Below are positions 24,408-33,955 of a stretch of DNA of 64,000 nt, one piece after another; position 1 is the first letter of the stretch, and every line of letters begins with the position of its first letter. Where the stretch lies: IMG/VR virus record IMGVR_UViG_3300028197_001024, positions 1 through 64,000 of that record; one strand, written 5' to 3'. Position numbers and translations under genes: made by a program. The stretch comes from a virus. The notes below the pieces were generated by a model. The model did not search any database, was not told where the DNA came from, and saw only the letters and a program-made list of their open reading frames with translations.

Positions 24408-26114
24408 ATGAAAAAAGATTATGAATTTGTTAAAAGAATAGTTATGAATAATAAAATAAATAGCCCAGATAAGACAAACACAAAAGATTTTCATAACCTA
24501 TGTAAACTAGCATTAGATCATGGTGGTGATATATCAAAATTATTATTACCATCAAGTGAAACCATCGGTGATGGAATAACTAATGGTTCAATTTTATATC
24601 ATGAAGGTAAATGGTTATTAAATTTACGAAGAGTCGGTTATTTATTTTATCATAGCGAAAATGAACAAAAGTTTCCTTCTCCGTGGGGGCCTTTAGTTTA
24701 TCTAAACCCAGAAGACGATGTCGTATTAAGAACTAAAAATTATGTTTGTGAATTAGACGATAATTTTGAAGTATCAGATTGGAAAAAAACAAATACCGGT
24801 GGGCTAGATAAAAAACCTAAATGGTCTTTTATTGGTTTAGAAGACGCAAGACTTCAGTTTTGGAATAACACATTATACCAAACAGGAGTGAGGCGAGATA
24901 CTACTACAAACGGTGAAGGTAGAATGGAACTATCAACTGTAAAAAAATTAGATACAGAATATTTAGAAACAGATAGAGTTAGAATAACTCCACCAGATCC
25001 TAGGACTCATGCAAATGGAGGTTCTTACTGTGAAAAGAATTGGATGCCAATTAATGATATGCCTAATCATTACATTAAATGGACATTACCAACTGAAGTA
25101 GTAAAAGTTGATCCTGAAAGAGGCACATCAGAAGTAGTACATTTAGTAGACCAACCACATCTAAAGAATATAGTAAGAGACCCAAGAGGATCATCCAATA
25201 TTATTAAATACAAAGATTACTGGGTAGGTATAATACATGAAGTTGATTTATGGTTTAATGTAGAAAAGGAAAAAGATTCTATTTATTATCATAGATTTAT
25301 TGTATGGGATAAGGATTGGAATATTAAATATACTAGTGATACTTTTGATTTTATGACAGCCCGAGTTGAATTCACATGCGGTTTAGGTTTTGATGGTAAA
25401 GATTTTTTAATCCCATTTGGATTCCAGGATAGTACTTCATATTTATTAAAATTACCGACGGCTGTGTTTGAAAATATTACAAGTATGTCAAACAAAAAGC
25501 TTAAACCAAAAAAGACATATGATGAAACTAATAAAAAAAATAAAAATTTATACAATTTCATAAATGATCCTTATAATTCAATTAATGCATTTAATTTAGC
25601 AGATGAATATTTTAAAGATGGTCATTGGGCGTCAGCCTTAAGTTTTTATTTAAGGTCTGTTGAATTTACAGATGATCCTATATTGGAATATGACTCGCAT
25701 TTTATGGTATGCAGATCTATGGCAAATAGACAAAGCAGACCGATTTGCGAATTAAAGATGTGGTATCAATTAATAGAACATAGCCCAAATAGACCAGAAG
25801 GATACCAGGCAATTTCAAATTATCATTCATGGAGAGGCAATTTTCAAGAAGCTTATTTATGGTCTGATATAGGTTTAAGAAATAGTACAGTTGAACCTAA
25901 GCAGATAAGTATTAATCAAGGGCCTATAGGATATAAAAAACACTTTGAAATTCAGAAAAATTTATATGGTGGTAATGCTTATACTAAAACAGAAGACAAA
26001 TTAAATCAGCTTAAACATTATCTATCACTTGATGATAAATCTTCTTATCCACCAGATCTTCATACTTGGATTAAGGAAGAAGCTGAAAAATATAATTTAA
26101 TAAACAAATCATAA
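24408..26114 (+). CDS. Beta-propeller glycoside hydrolase-like protein with TPR tail
   Basis: A 568-aa protein. The frame opens at 24327 inside the polymerase gene, but the ATG at 24408, after the polymerase stop, is the better start. Residues ~40-360 show a five-bladed propeller pattern (FIGLEDARLQFW, YCEKNWMPI, RGSSNIIKYKDYWVGIIHE) resembling GH130/GH43-like proteins. Residues ~385-540 are TPR-like (NLADEYFKDGHWASALSFYL; PEGYQAISNYHSWRGNFQEA). Such propeller-TPR proteins occur with phage and capsule glycosyltransferases. It could trim or bind a glycan. It sits between polymerase and UvsX, away from the main cassette. Confidence 0.55.
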   Translation: MKKDYEFVKRIVMNNKINSPDKTNTKDFHNLCKLALDHGGDISKLLLPSSETIGDGITNGSILYHEGKWLLNLRRVGYLFYHSENEQKFPSPWGPLVYLNPEDDVVLRTKNYVCELDDNFEVSDWKKTNTGGLDKKPKWSFIGLEDARLQFWNNTLYQTGVRRDTTTNGEGRMELSTVKKLDTEYLETDRVRITPPDPRTHANGGSYCEKNWMPINDMPNHYIKWTLPTEVVKVDPERGTSEVVHLVDQPHLKNIVRDPRGSSNIIKYKDYWVGIIHEVDLWFNVEKEKDSIYYHRFIVWDKDWNIKYTSDTFDFMTARVEFTCGLGFDGKDFLIPFGFQDSTSYLLKLPTAVFENITSMSNKKLKPKKTYDETNKKNKNLYNFINDPYNSINAFNLADEYFKDGHWASALSFYLRSVEFTDDPILEYDSHFMVCRSMANRQSRPICELKMWYQLIEHSPNRPEGYQAISNYHSWRGNFQEAYLWSDIGLRNSTVEPKQISINQGPIGYKKHFEIQKNLYGGNAYTKTEDKLNQLKHYLSLDDKSSYPPDLHTWIKEEAEKYNLINKS

Positions 26115-26119
26115 TTTTT

Positions 26120-26135
26120 CTATATAATAATAAAA
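26120..26135 (+). promoter_or_regulatory. CTATATAATAATAAAA leader motif
   Basis: Lies 26 bases before the uvsX ATG and preceded by a T-run. It matches the motif before the HAD gene at 14954 almost exactly. Confidence 0.45.
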
Positions 26136-26145
26136 TAAAACAAAT

Positions 26146-27342
26146 ATGGCAAAAGAATTCTCATTCGCAGATTTAAATAAAGAAATGTCAAAACACTCCA
26201 CATACGGAGAGACATTAGATAAATCAACTATTTCAGAAATAGATCATTATATACCAACAGGAAATTGGCATCTTAATGCATGTTTAACTGGCTCTCTGTT
26301 TGGAGGATATCCTAATAATAGAGCAGTTGCATTAGCCGGGCCTTCCGGTACTGGTAAAACTTATCTTATTTTAAATGCAATTAAACAAGCACAAGCACAG
26401 GGTTATAGCATTGTATTTTATGATTCTGAAAATGCTGTAGATAAAACATTAGTAGAGAAGTTTGGTATTGATCCAACAAAATTCCGTTATGAGCCATGTA
26501 ATACTGTTCAAGAATTTAGAACCTCGGTAACTGCTATTACTGATGTATTAATTGAACAAAAGGCAAAAGGTATTGCTTTACCTAAAATCATGGTGGTATT
26601 AGATTCTGCAGGTAACTTGGCAACGCAAAAAGAAATTGATGATGCTAAAACCGGAAGTAGTAAAGCTGATATGACAAGAGCTAAACTTTTAAAATCTACA
26701 TTCCGAATCATTATGACGCAATTCGGTATATGTAAAATTCCATTCTTATTTACAAATCATACTTACCAAACACAAGATTTATTTTCAAGGCAAGTAGGTG
26801 GTGGTGGAACTGGTCCTGAGTATGCTGCTTCTATTATTTTATTTTTAGGTAAAGCTAAACTAAAAGAAGGCATAGAACAAACCGGTATTATTGTTACTGC
26901 TAAACCAAATAAGAATAGATTTGCAAAACCAACAAACATTAAATTCCATATATCTTTTAATAAAGGTATGAATCCTTATATTGGATTAGAAGAATATATT
27001 AGCTGGGATACTTGTGGAGTTGAAAGAGGAAGGTTTATAAATGAAAACGCATTTAAGAAATTAACTGATATAGGCAAGGCTGAGTGTAGAGAACATACTT
27101 ATGAAAAAGACGGTAAAGATGTTACTATTTATTTTCAACCTGCTGCAACTGCACGTAAGATTTGTGTTAAACATTTAAATGATACCGTTGACCTTAATCA
27201 ATTATTTACACCACAAGTAATGACCGATGATGTATTAAAAGCATTAGAACCAATCGTTGCCGCTAAATTTAAATATGGTGAAGAACTTGATGTTGAAAAT
27301 TTAACCGAAATGCTAGAAGCCGATGTTACCGAAAAATCTTAA
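26146..27342 (+). CDS. uvsX: UvsX-type RecA recombinase
   Basis: A 398-aa strand-exchange ATPase (T4 UvsX is 391). Walker A is GPSGTGKT at residues 65-72, Walker B is KIMVVLDSAGN, and QTQDLFSRQVGGGGTGPEYA matches the DNA-binding L2 loop. It drives recombination-dependent replication and repair with gp46/47 and gp41 encoded downstream. It overlaps the next small gene by 20 bases. Confidence 0.92.
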   Translation: MAKEFSFADLNKEMSKHSTYGETLDKSTISEIDHYIPTGNWHLNACLTGSLFGGYPNNRAVALAGPSGTGKTYLILNAIKQAQAQGYSIVFYDSENAVDKTLVEKFGIDPTKFRYEPCNTVQEFRTSVTAITDVLIEQKAKGIALPKIMVVLDSAGNLATQKEIDDAKTGSSKADMTRAKLLKSTFRIIMTQFGICKIPFLFTNHTYQTQDLFSRQVGGGGTGPEYAASIILFLGKAKLKEGIEQTGIIVTAKPNKNRFAKPTNIKFHISFNKGMNPYIGLEEYISWDTCGVERGRFINENAFKKLTDIGKAECREHTYEKDGKDVTIYFQPAATARKICVKHLNDTVDLNQLFTPQVMTDDVLKALEPIVAAKFKYGEELDVENLTEMLEADVTEKS

Positions 27343-27622
27343 TACTGCAAAACTTAAAGTAAAGCACGTATTAGGAAATCATACAACATTGCCTAACTAT
27401 CCAGATGCTGAGGATATTATATATGAACTAATACGAGATTATTGTGGAAAGGTTGCAAAGGAGATTAAATTTACTAATGTATCCTTAAAGAAAAAGTATA
27501 GCCTAGATGACAAAAAGGCTAATGCTATAATTATGCAACTTAGAAACGATAAGATAATTAAAGTATCATTATCTAATTCTGCTTATACAACGTATGAAGT
27601 AATAAAAAATCCATATAAATGA
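27323..27622 (+). CDS. Hypothetical 99-aa protein, winged-helix-like C-terminus
   Basis: Starts inside the end of uvsX (the only ATG available) and overlaps the next start by four bases. Residues ~50-95 (KKYSLDDKKANAIIMQLRND, then KIIKVSLSN and a strand) suggest a winged-helix fold. Its place after uvsX invites comparison with UvsY, but I see no sequence support. Function unknown. Confidence 0.45.
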   Translation: MLPKNLNTAKLKVKHVLGNHTTLPNYPDAEDIIYELIRDYCGKVAKEIKFTNVSLKKKYSLDDKKANAIIMQLRNDKIIKVSLSNSAYTTYEVIKNPYK

Positions 27623-28344
27623 TATATTTAAACCCTACCGCTACATGGCATGAACCTTTGCCTTTTACACAAAATGATTATGAAAATTTTAAATTTAAGT
27701 TTAATGGCTTAAAGGGTGTAAGTAAAAATTATTCACAGTGTTATCAAGATTTATTTGTTTTGGCAGCTCATAATGGCAAAAGAAACGGAACATTTTTAGA
27801 AATAGGTGGTGGTGCTCCATTTTACGGAAATAACACTGCTCTTTTATCAGAATTTGGATGGTCAGGGATATCATTAGAGTGGGATGAATCTCTATGTAAC
27901 GACTGGAAGGCATTTAGACCTGACAGTAATATTCTTCATGCCAATGCGCTTGAGTTTGATTATTATACTGAATGTAAAAAAATATCTAAAGATAATCATA
28001 TTGATTATTTACAATTAGATATTGACCCTGCGGTTAATACTTATAATCTACTAGAGTTAATACCTTTTGATAAAATTACTTTTGGTGTAATAACCTATGA
28101 ACATGATTGGTACATAGAGACTAGCGAATACCGAGATTTATCCAGAAAGTTTTTAATTGATAAAGGCTATATTTTAATTGTTGCAAATATATCACCAGAT
28201 GATGATAGCCCATATGAAGATTGGTGGATACATAAAGATTGTATTAATTCTTTAAATGAAAACATAAAAATTGATACTAATAAGCATGTATTATTCGCAA
28301 AAGATTATATGATAGAAAAACCTAATTTATCTACACTTAAGTAA
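27619..28344 (+). CDS. FkbM-like SAM methyltransferase
   Basis: A 241-aa Rossmann methyltransferase. GTFLEIGGGAPFYGNNTALL holds the SAM-binding glycine loop, WSGISLEWDE the acidic strand-2 residue, and IDYLQLDIDPAVNTYNLL the catalytic-region strand typical of FkbM proteins. This family methylates sugars or small metabolites, so it is probably another glycan-modifying gene outside the main cassette. DNA or protein methylation is less likely, as no NPPY or target domain is present. Confidence 0.65.
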   Translation: MIYLNPTATWHEPLPFTQNDYENFKFKFNGLKGVSKNYSQCYQDLFVLAAHNGKRNGTFLEIGGGAPFYGNNTALLSEFGWSGISLEWDESLCNDWKAFRPDSNILHANALEFDYYTECKKISKDNHIDYLQLDIDPAVNTYNLLELIPFDKITFGVITYEHDWYIETSEYRDLSRKFLIDKGYILIVANISPDDDSPYEDWWIHKDCINSLNENIKIDTNKHVLFAKDYMIEKPNLSTLK

Positions 28345-28348
28345 GATT

Positions 28349-28366
28349 AAACTAAATATAGTTTTT
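28349..28366 (+). terminator. Weak hairpin before gp41
   Basis: A 6-bp AAACTA/TAGTTT stem with an AATA loop followed by a short T-run. It could attenuate transcription before the helicase gene; weak support. Confidence 0.35.
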
Positions 28367-28367
28367 G

Positions 28368-28383
28368 CTATATAAAAATAAAC
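28368..28383 (+). promoter_or_regulatory. CTATATAAAAATAAAC leader motif
   Basis: Lies 20 bases before the gp41 ATG at 28388, right after a weak hairpin. Confidence 0.4.
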
Positions 28384-28387
28384 AAAG

Positions 28388-29671
28388 ATGAACTCCAGTA
28401 CAGATCACGAAAAAATATTTTTTAATTACTTTCTTAAAAAGCCTCACTATCTAAAAAGTACTGGTCCTGGTTTCTTTTCCAACAATGATTTAGATCATAT
28501 AGCAAAATTATCAAAAAAGTTTTATACTGATTTTGGTGAAAGTCCATCAAGAGAACAAATGAAGGCTCTTATTAAAGATGACCCTAATGAAATTCCCGAT
28601 AGCATAGTATCCAGTATTTATGATATTAATATTAATGAATATGATCAAGATTGGTTAAAAAGAACTGGAGAGTCCTGGGTTAAATGGAAACATTTTGATA
28701 AGCAGTTAGTAAGAACAATTGAATATGTAAAAACTCAAGATGTATCTCCAGAGAATGTTGAAGATGTAGTAACTCGTGCAATTGGTATGATTTCAACAGA
28801 AGGATCATTAAACTTTGATACTGATATTGGATTAGACTTTTTTAAACCAGAAGATCATGTTCAGAGAACATCAAAGAAAATAGAGACAGGTTGGACTTTC
28901 GTAGATAATGTATCAGGTGGTGGGTATGATACAAAATCATTAATTGTTTATGCAGGAGAACAAAATATCGGTAAATCTATATGGTTAGCAAATGATGCTG
29001 CAAATTTTGTTAGGATGGGTCATAACGTAGTTTTTATTACTGCTGAAATGTCAGCACAAAAAGTATTAAAAAGAATAGGTTCTAATCTACTAAGTATTCC
29101 GATGCCACAGTATGATGAAAAAACTGGTAATAGAGATTATATGAAAAGGCGTTTAGAAAAAATATCTCGAGGTTTATTACCACCAGGTAAACTTTTTGTA
29201 AAAGAAATGCCAACATCACAAGGTACTGTTTTAGATATAGAAGCATACCTAAAAGATTTAGAGGAAGCACAAGATCATAAAGTAAATGTATTAGTTGTAG
29301 ATTATATTAACATTCTTGCAAATTATAGAAATCCTAATACTGAAAATACTTATATGAAGATTAAACAAATTGCAGAAGATCTTAGAGCATTAGCGGTTAA
29401 GAGAGATATGTTAGTTATATCAGCAACTCAAATTAATCGTGGCGCATGGGATGCAACAGAAGTAAGAATGGAAAATATAGCAGAATCTGCAGGTCTTGCG
29501 CATACTGCTGATGTAATGTATGCTTTGATACAGGATTCTATGATGCATGCAAATAGAGAATATTGGTTAAAGGTTTTAAAAATTAGAGATGGGCAAGGTA
29601 AAGGAACTCGTTGTAGATTCAATATAGATTATGATCACATGAGGTTAACAGAAACAGATGATATAAATTAA
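28388..29671 (+). CDS. gp41: Replicative DnaB-like helicase (gp41)
   Basis: A 427-aa hexameric 5'-3' helicase (T4 gp41 is 475). The N-terminal ~150 residues are helical; the RecA core starts at ~165 (KKIETGWTFVDNVSGGGYDT). Walker A is GEQNIGKS, Walker B is VNVLVVDYINI, and ISATQINRGAWDA is a DnaB-type motif. A primase (gp61) is not in this window. It would unwind the fork for the split polymerase. Confidence 0.9.
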   Translation: MNSSTDHEKIFFNYFLKKPHYLKSTGPGFFSNNDLDHIAKLSKKFYTDFGESPSREQMKALIKDDPNEIPDSIVSSIYDININEYDQDWLKRTGESWVKWKHFDKQLVRTIEYVKTQDVSPENVEDVVTRAIGMISTEGSLNFDTDIGLDFFKPEDHVQRTSKKIETGWTFVDNVSGGGYDTKSLIVYAGEQNIGKSIWLANDAANFVRMGHNVVFITAEMSAQKVLKRIGSNLLSIPMPQYDEKTGNRDYMKRRLEKISRGLLPPGKLFVKEMPTSQGTVLDIEAYLKDLEEAQDHKVNVLVVDYINILANYRNPNTENTYMKIKQIAEDLRALAVKRDMLVISATQINRGAWDATEVRMENIAESAGLAHTADVMYALIQDSMMHANREYWLKVLKIRDGQGKGTRCRFNIDYDHMRLTETDDIN

Positions 29672-29681
29672 ATAAAAATAT

Positions 29682-30179
29682 ATGTGGGGTAAAAAGAAAA
29701 AGCCTAAATTAGATGAGAATGGAAAACCTATTCCACCTAAATTAGCAGATAAAGATAAAATCTTTAATAATACATACGGTGATCAAGATGTAACCGAAAA
29801 CAAAGTAAACTTCACTGTTGCTGCTACTTATGGTGATAGTATGGATCCGGATGATAGGATGCATTATGAATTATTAATAAAGAAAATTGATAAGATTATA
29901 AAAGGTAGTGAATACGAGCATTTAAATGAAGCAACACCAGAAGGTGTTATTAAAAAATTAAATAAGGTACAAATTAATCGAGTATATTCTCATATTATTG
30001 AACATTTAGGTGATGGATATACAAGAGTAGATTTATTTAGTGTCATATCAGATTACTTTGATGTATTCCCTAATAAATTTTATAACTCACTTTCTAATAA
30101 ATTTAAGGATGAACTTATTAAAGAATTAGATGACAAATATAATATCCTAGAAAAAAGAAAAATCAGAAAATTATTTTAA
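29682..30179 (+). CDS. Hypothetical 165-aa protein between gp41 and gp47
   Basis: A Lys/Pro-rich N-terminus (first 25 residues) is followed by a helical domain with VYSHIIEHLGDGYTRVDLFS. It ends one base before gp47 and ten bases after gp41, so it is co-expressed with replication and recombination genes. I do not recognise it. Confidence 0.45.
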   Translation: MWGKKKKPKLDENGKPIPPKLADKDKIFNNTYGDQDVTENKVNFTVAATYGDSMDPDDRMHYELLIKKIDKIIKGSEYEHLNEATPEGVIKKLNKVQINRVYSHIIEHLGDGYTRVDLFSVISDYFDVFPNKFYNSLSNKFKDELIKELDDKYNILEKRKIRKLF

Positions 30180-30180
30180 T

Positions 30181-31266
30181 ATGGCAAAAGTTTGGATGGT
30201 AAGTGATTCGCATTTAGGCTGCAGGTCAAATTCTGTATTATGGTTAAGCATTATTGAGGATTACTTTTTTGAATTTTTTATACCTTTAGTTAAAAAGGAA
30301 TATAAAGAAGGTGATGTTCTTTATCATTTAGGAGATGTGTTTGATAATCGTCAGAGCGTTAATTTAGCTGCACAGGATTTAGCGATAAGAGTATTTGAAG
30401 AACTCGGTAAAATATTTCCAGATATACATATCATAGTTGGCAATCATGATATTATGAGAAAGAACTCCAATGATATAGCATCTGTAGATTGTTTAAAATA
30501 TTTACCTAATGTTACTGTTCATAAGCAACCTAAGATTTTAAAGTATGGGAATACTAAATGTTTACTTATGCCGTGGCGTAGAGACCACGCACATGAAAAA
30601 GAAACTTTAGATTCTATTAAAGAAAATATTGATTATATGTTTTGTCATACTGAAACAAGAGGTGTACAAACTTCTCCTAGTACAAAACATTTACATGAAG
30701 GTGGTAATGATGTAGGTATATTTAAAAGATTTAAAAGAGTTTACTCTGGACATATTCATTATAGACAAGATAAACAAAACTTTGTGCTTGTAGGTAACCC
30801 TTACCAAATGACAAGATCTGATAGAGGCAATCAAAAAGGTATCTATGTATTGGATTTAGATACTGGTAAGCATGAATTCTTTATGAATAAGAGGAGTCCA
30901 GAATTTATAAGGTATTATATTAATGATATCTTGGAGATGCGTATGGATGATATAAAGAAAGAAATAAAGGATAATTTTGTGGATGTTTTTATACCATCAA
31001 ATGTACTAGGTAAATATAACATTAATATGTTTATGGATTATTTAGATGGTGTTGCCAGAAAATTAGAACCTAGAATATATGATGAAGAAAATCCGTATGA
31101 TAGAGAAGATGGGGAACTTTCTGATTTTAACGGAGAACTTAATTTAATGAATATAGCAGCCGAGTATATTAATTCTTTAGAATATGAAGATGATTTAAAA
31201 GAAAGATTAAAAACATCAGTACAGGATTTATATAAAAGAACATTATCACCTAACTATGAAGATTAA
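30181..31266 (+). CDS. gp47: Recombination endonuclease subunit gp47 (Mre11/SbcD-like)
   Basis: The nuclease half of the gp46/47 complex that resects DNA ends. Calcineurin-type phosphoesterase motifs appear in order: DSHLG (near residue 8), LGDVFD, GNHD, CHTE and SGHIHYR. At 361 aa it is close to T4 gp47 (339). It overlaps gp46 by 11 bases, ensuring balanced production. Confidence 0.92.
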   Translation: MAKVWMVSDSHLGCRSNSVLWLSIIEDYFFEFFIPLVKKEYKEGDVLYHLGDVFDNRQSVNLAAQDLAIRVFEELGKIFPDIHIIVGNHDIMRKNSNDIASVDCLKYLPNVTVHKQPKILKYGNTKCLLMPWRRDHAHEKETLDSIKENIDYMFCHTETRGVQTSPSTKHLHEGGNDVGIFKRFKRVYSGHIHYRQDKQNFVLVGNPYQMTRSDRGNQKGIYVLDLDTGKHEFFMNKRSPEFIRYYINDILEMRMDDIKKEIKDNFVDVFIPSNVLGKYNINMFMDYLDGVARKLEPRIYDEENPYDREDGELSDFNGELNLMNIAAEYINSLEYEDDLKERLKTSVQDLYKRTLSPNYED

Positions 31267-32926
31267 AAAGGTAGAATTTAAAAACTTTGCAAGCTATGGT
31301 AACCGAACACAGGTAATAGAATTTGATAAAGATAAAAGTGATCTTTATTTAGTTCTTGGTGGAAACGGTGCTGGTAAAAGTACTCTTGCAAAAGTTATAA
31401 CTTATTTATGCTATGGTAAGGTGGAAGGATCCACTTTAAAGGACTTACCTAACAGGGTAAATGGCGCTCTTTGGGGTAAGATACATTTAGAATCTAAAAA
31501 TAATACCGTTGAGATAGAAAGAGGAATTAATCCTGGTATATTTAATGTTAAAATAAATGGATCTGAATATGATGTTGCAGGTAAAGTAAACTTGCAAGAT
31601 TTTTTAGAAACAGAAATTTATGAAATCCCTTATCATGTTTTTAAGAATGTAATTATTTTATCTGTAAATGATTTTAAGTCTTTTATTACAATGTCACCTT
31701 ATGATAAGAAAAGGATTATTGATAAAATATTTGGATTTTCTATTATTAATGAAATGGCTGAAGCTGTTAAAGAAAAGCGGAGATCTATTATTGAAGAGAT
31801 AAGAACGTATGATGATGAAATAAGAACCCTTAATGAATCTATAGAATCTGTAATTGATAAGATAAAGCATTTTGAAAAAGTTAGTAAAAACAAAGATGCT
31901 GAAAAGATTAAAATTCTTAAAGAAAAATTGTTACAGTTAAATGAAAATAGAAAAAAATTAAAAGATCTTACTTCTGCTACAAAAATCAATCTAGAAAAAT
32001 TAGATGAAAATTCAAGAAAGCAAAATAATAAAAAGTCAACATTAAATTCTAAGATTAATACAGTTAAGAAAGAACTTAAGCTATATGAAAACAATGCATG
32101 CCCTACATGTACTGCCCCTCTTAATTCTGATTTTCATTTAGATATTAAAAAGGAAAAACAAGATTCTTTAGATTTATTATTTATTGAATGGAATCAAATA
32201 AAGGACGATGCAGAAAAAGCAGAAGCTGAATTAACTGATCTTAGGCAAAAAGGTAGAAAGATACATGTTAAGGTTGGGCAGTTAGAAACTCAGATGGAAG
32301 CCATTAAAGATAAGTTAATTGAAATGGCTGATAAAGATGAATCTGAATCAGGTTCCCATCTTAAGCAATTAGTAAAAGATTTTAAAATTAGGAAAGACGA
32401 TAAATCAACCGGTAAGTTAAAGAGTGAAGGGGAGGATTATTATTTAACTATCCTAGAAAATATTATGGGTGAAAATGGAATTAAGAACTTAGCAGTAAGA
32501 TCTATTCTCCCTTCGTTTAATAATCATATTCTTTTAATGGGCCGGGAGATGGGCATACCTTTTGGTATTAGATTTAATGAAAAGTTTTATTGTTCATTAC
32601 ATCATCTAGGTACAGAGATTAGCCCTAAGACGTTAAGTACTGGTGAAAAGAAAAAGGTTGATTTTGTAATTATTATGGCATTAATGAAAATGATTAAAGT
32701 TAGATTCCCATCTCTTAATATTTTATTCTTGGATGAAATATTTTCTTCTATTGATTCAGATGGTGTTCATCACATAATTAATATACTTCATAACACTATT
32801 CAAGATATAGGACTTAATACCTTTGTTATCAATCATACAGTTTTACCAAGTGAGTATTTTGATAAAAAGATTGAAATAACTAAAGATGGTGGCTTCAGTG
32901 AATTTAACATTGAATCTATTGGATAA
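31256..32926 (+). CDS. gp46: Recombination endonuclease subunit gp46 (Rad50/SbcC-like)
   Basis: The SMC-like ATPase partner of gp47, 556 aa (T4 gp46 is 560). Walker A is LGGNGAGKST (~33-42). Long coiled coils flank a zinc hook CPTC near residue 281. The ABC signature LSTGEKKKVDF and Walker B ILFLDEIFSSID are near the C-terminus. With UvsX and gp41 it supports recombination-dependent replication. Confidence 0.93.
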   Translation: MKIKKVEFKNFASYGNRTQVIEFDKDKSDLYLVLGGNGAGKSTLAKVITYLCYGKVEGSTLKDLPNRVNGALWGKIHLESKNNTVEIERGINPGIFNVKINGSEYDVAGKVNLQDFLETEIYEIPYHVFKNVIILSVNDFKSFITMSPYDKKRIIDKIFGFSIINEMAEAVKEKRRSIIEEIRTYDDEIRTLNESIESVIDKIKHFEKVSKNKDAEKIKILKEKLLQLNENRKKLKDLTSATKINLEKLDENSRKQNNKKSTLNSKINTVKKELKLYENNACPTCTAPLNSDFHLDIKKEKQDSLDLLFIEWNQIKDDAEKAEAELTDLRQKGRKIHVKVGQLETQMEAIKDKLIEMADKDESESGSHLKQLVKDFKIRKDDKSTGKLKSEGEDYYLTILENIMGENGIKNLAVRSILPSFNNHILLMGREMGIPFGIRFNEKFYCSLHHLGTEISPKTLSTGEKKKVDFVIIMALMKMIKVRFPSLNILFLDEIFSSIDSDGVHHIINILHNTIQDIGLNTFVINHTVLPSEYFDKKIEITKDGGFSEFNIESIG

Positions 32927-32929
32927 ATA

Positions 32930-32941
32930 GAATATAAACAA
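32930..32941 (+). promoter_or_regulatory. Variant late-type motif GAATATAAACAA
   Basis: Lies 22 bases before the ATG at 32952, one AT step shorter than the usual motif. It marks the switch from replication to virion genes. Confidence 0.3.
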
Positions 32942-32951
32942 AGTCTAATAG

Positions 32952-33908
32952 ATGTCAGCATATAATCAAGAATTTAATAAAGATAACACCATACTTCGGT
33001 ATCTAACCGTAGGCATGTTAGCCGAGCTTAGTAAAAAGGTATATTATTATAATCAAATAGATGAAGATACTTTAAAGAAAATTGAAGTACCTTTCTTTTA
33101 TTCTATTTCTGGTAATGAGAGATTTCTTTTAGATAATTTTATGTTTGATGCTGAAGCAGCAGGAAAGGCAATTGGAGATTATGAAGTTGTACCTCGTGGT
33201 ATTATACAGATGAATTCAATGTCCATTAATGCAGATGAACAAACTAATAAATTTACAAGAGCTGAGTTTGTAAGAGAATGGGATGGTGTTCTAAAAACAT
33301 TTTCTTTAATGACCAACTTTTTACCTATAACTATAGGATTTGGTGTAACTATAATATGTTCTAATAATTTAGAAATGTTAAAAGTTACTGATTCTATTAT
33401 GAGTAAATTATATAAAGGTACGTTATTTAATGTAGATTTAGGCATGTTCAGGGTTAATGCTTCAATGTCAGTACCAGAAGATTATTCACAAGATAGATTA
33501 TTTGAATGGGGTCTTAATGATAAAAAGGAATTTCAAGTTACTTTTGATATGGAATTAAAATCATTTATGCCAGTATTTGAAAGTGGTATTTTATTGCCTG
33601 AAATTGATTTTATTACTAGGGAAGCTATAAAATCAAATCCTAGCTCAAGTGGAGTAGGCCAATTAAGATGTGATAGCAACGGCAATATGGGAATTTATTT
33701 TGGAGGGGTATTTCAAACGTTCGATTTTAATAGCGATGATATAAAAGTTGCACCAATTAAAACAATGGATAGTAATAGTGGATTTAATAGTACTACGAGC
33801 AAAGAAGCTGGTGGACCGTTTGATGAAAGACAAATAGATTCTTCACCACCACAGACAGAAACATCTGCTAGTAAGACTTATCGTAATGCTAGTAATGATG
33901 AAGGATAA
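32952..33908 (+). CDS. gp15: Tail terminator/sheath stabiliser-like protein (gp15-like)
   Basis: A 318-aa protein. The pattern of an N-terminal ILRYLTVGMLAEL, a VPRGIIQMNSMSI strand, FLPITIGFGVTIICSNN, an alternating interior and a final FDMELKSFMPV follows T4 gp15 (272 aa) as I remember it. The C-terminal ~80 residues are a Ser/Pro-rich tail. gp15 caps the finished tail and binds the neck. No short motif proves this; another tail-end protein of the same fold is possible. Confidence 0.5.
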   Translation: MSAYNQEFNKDNTILRYLTVGMLAELSKKVYYYNQIDEDTLKKIEVPFFYSISGNERFLLDNFMFDAEAAGKAIGDYEVVPRGIIQMNSMSINADEQTNKFTRAEFVREWDGVLKTFSLMTNFLPITIGFGVTIICSNNLEMLKVTDSIMSKLYKGTLFNVDLGMFRVNASMSVPEDYSQDRLFEWGLNDKKEFQVTFDMELKSFMPVFESGILLPEIDFITREAIKSNPSSSGVGQLRCDSNGNMGIYFGGVFQTFDFNSDDIKVAPIKTMDSNSGFNSTTSKEAGGPFDERQIDSSPPQTETSASKTYRNASNDEG

Positions 33909-33925
33909 TTAACTCTAAGTTCTTA

Positions 33926-33937
33926 GAATATATAAAA
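33926..33937 (+). promoter_or_regulatory. Late-type motif GAATATATAAAA
   Basis: Lies 30 bases before the ATG at 33956; an exact match to the virion-gene motif. Confidence 0.5.
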
Positions 33938-33955
33938 CAAATCAAATTCTATAAT

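Noticed and set aside
31699-32094. Minus-strand frame of 131 codons
   Set aside because: Antisense to the gp46 coiled coil; low-complexity Phe/Leu/Ser sequence without any motif.
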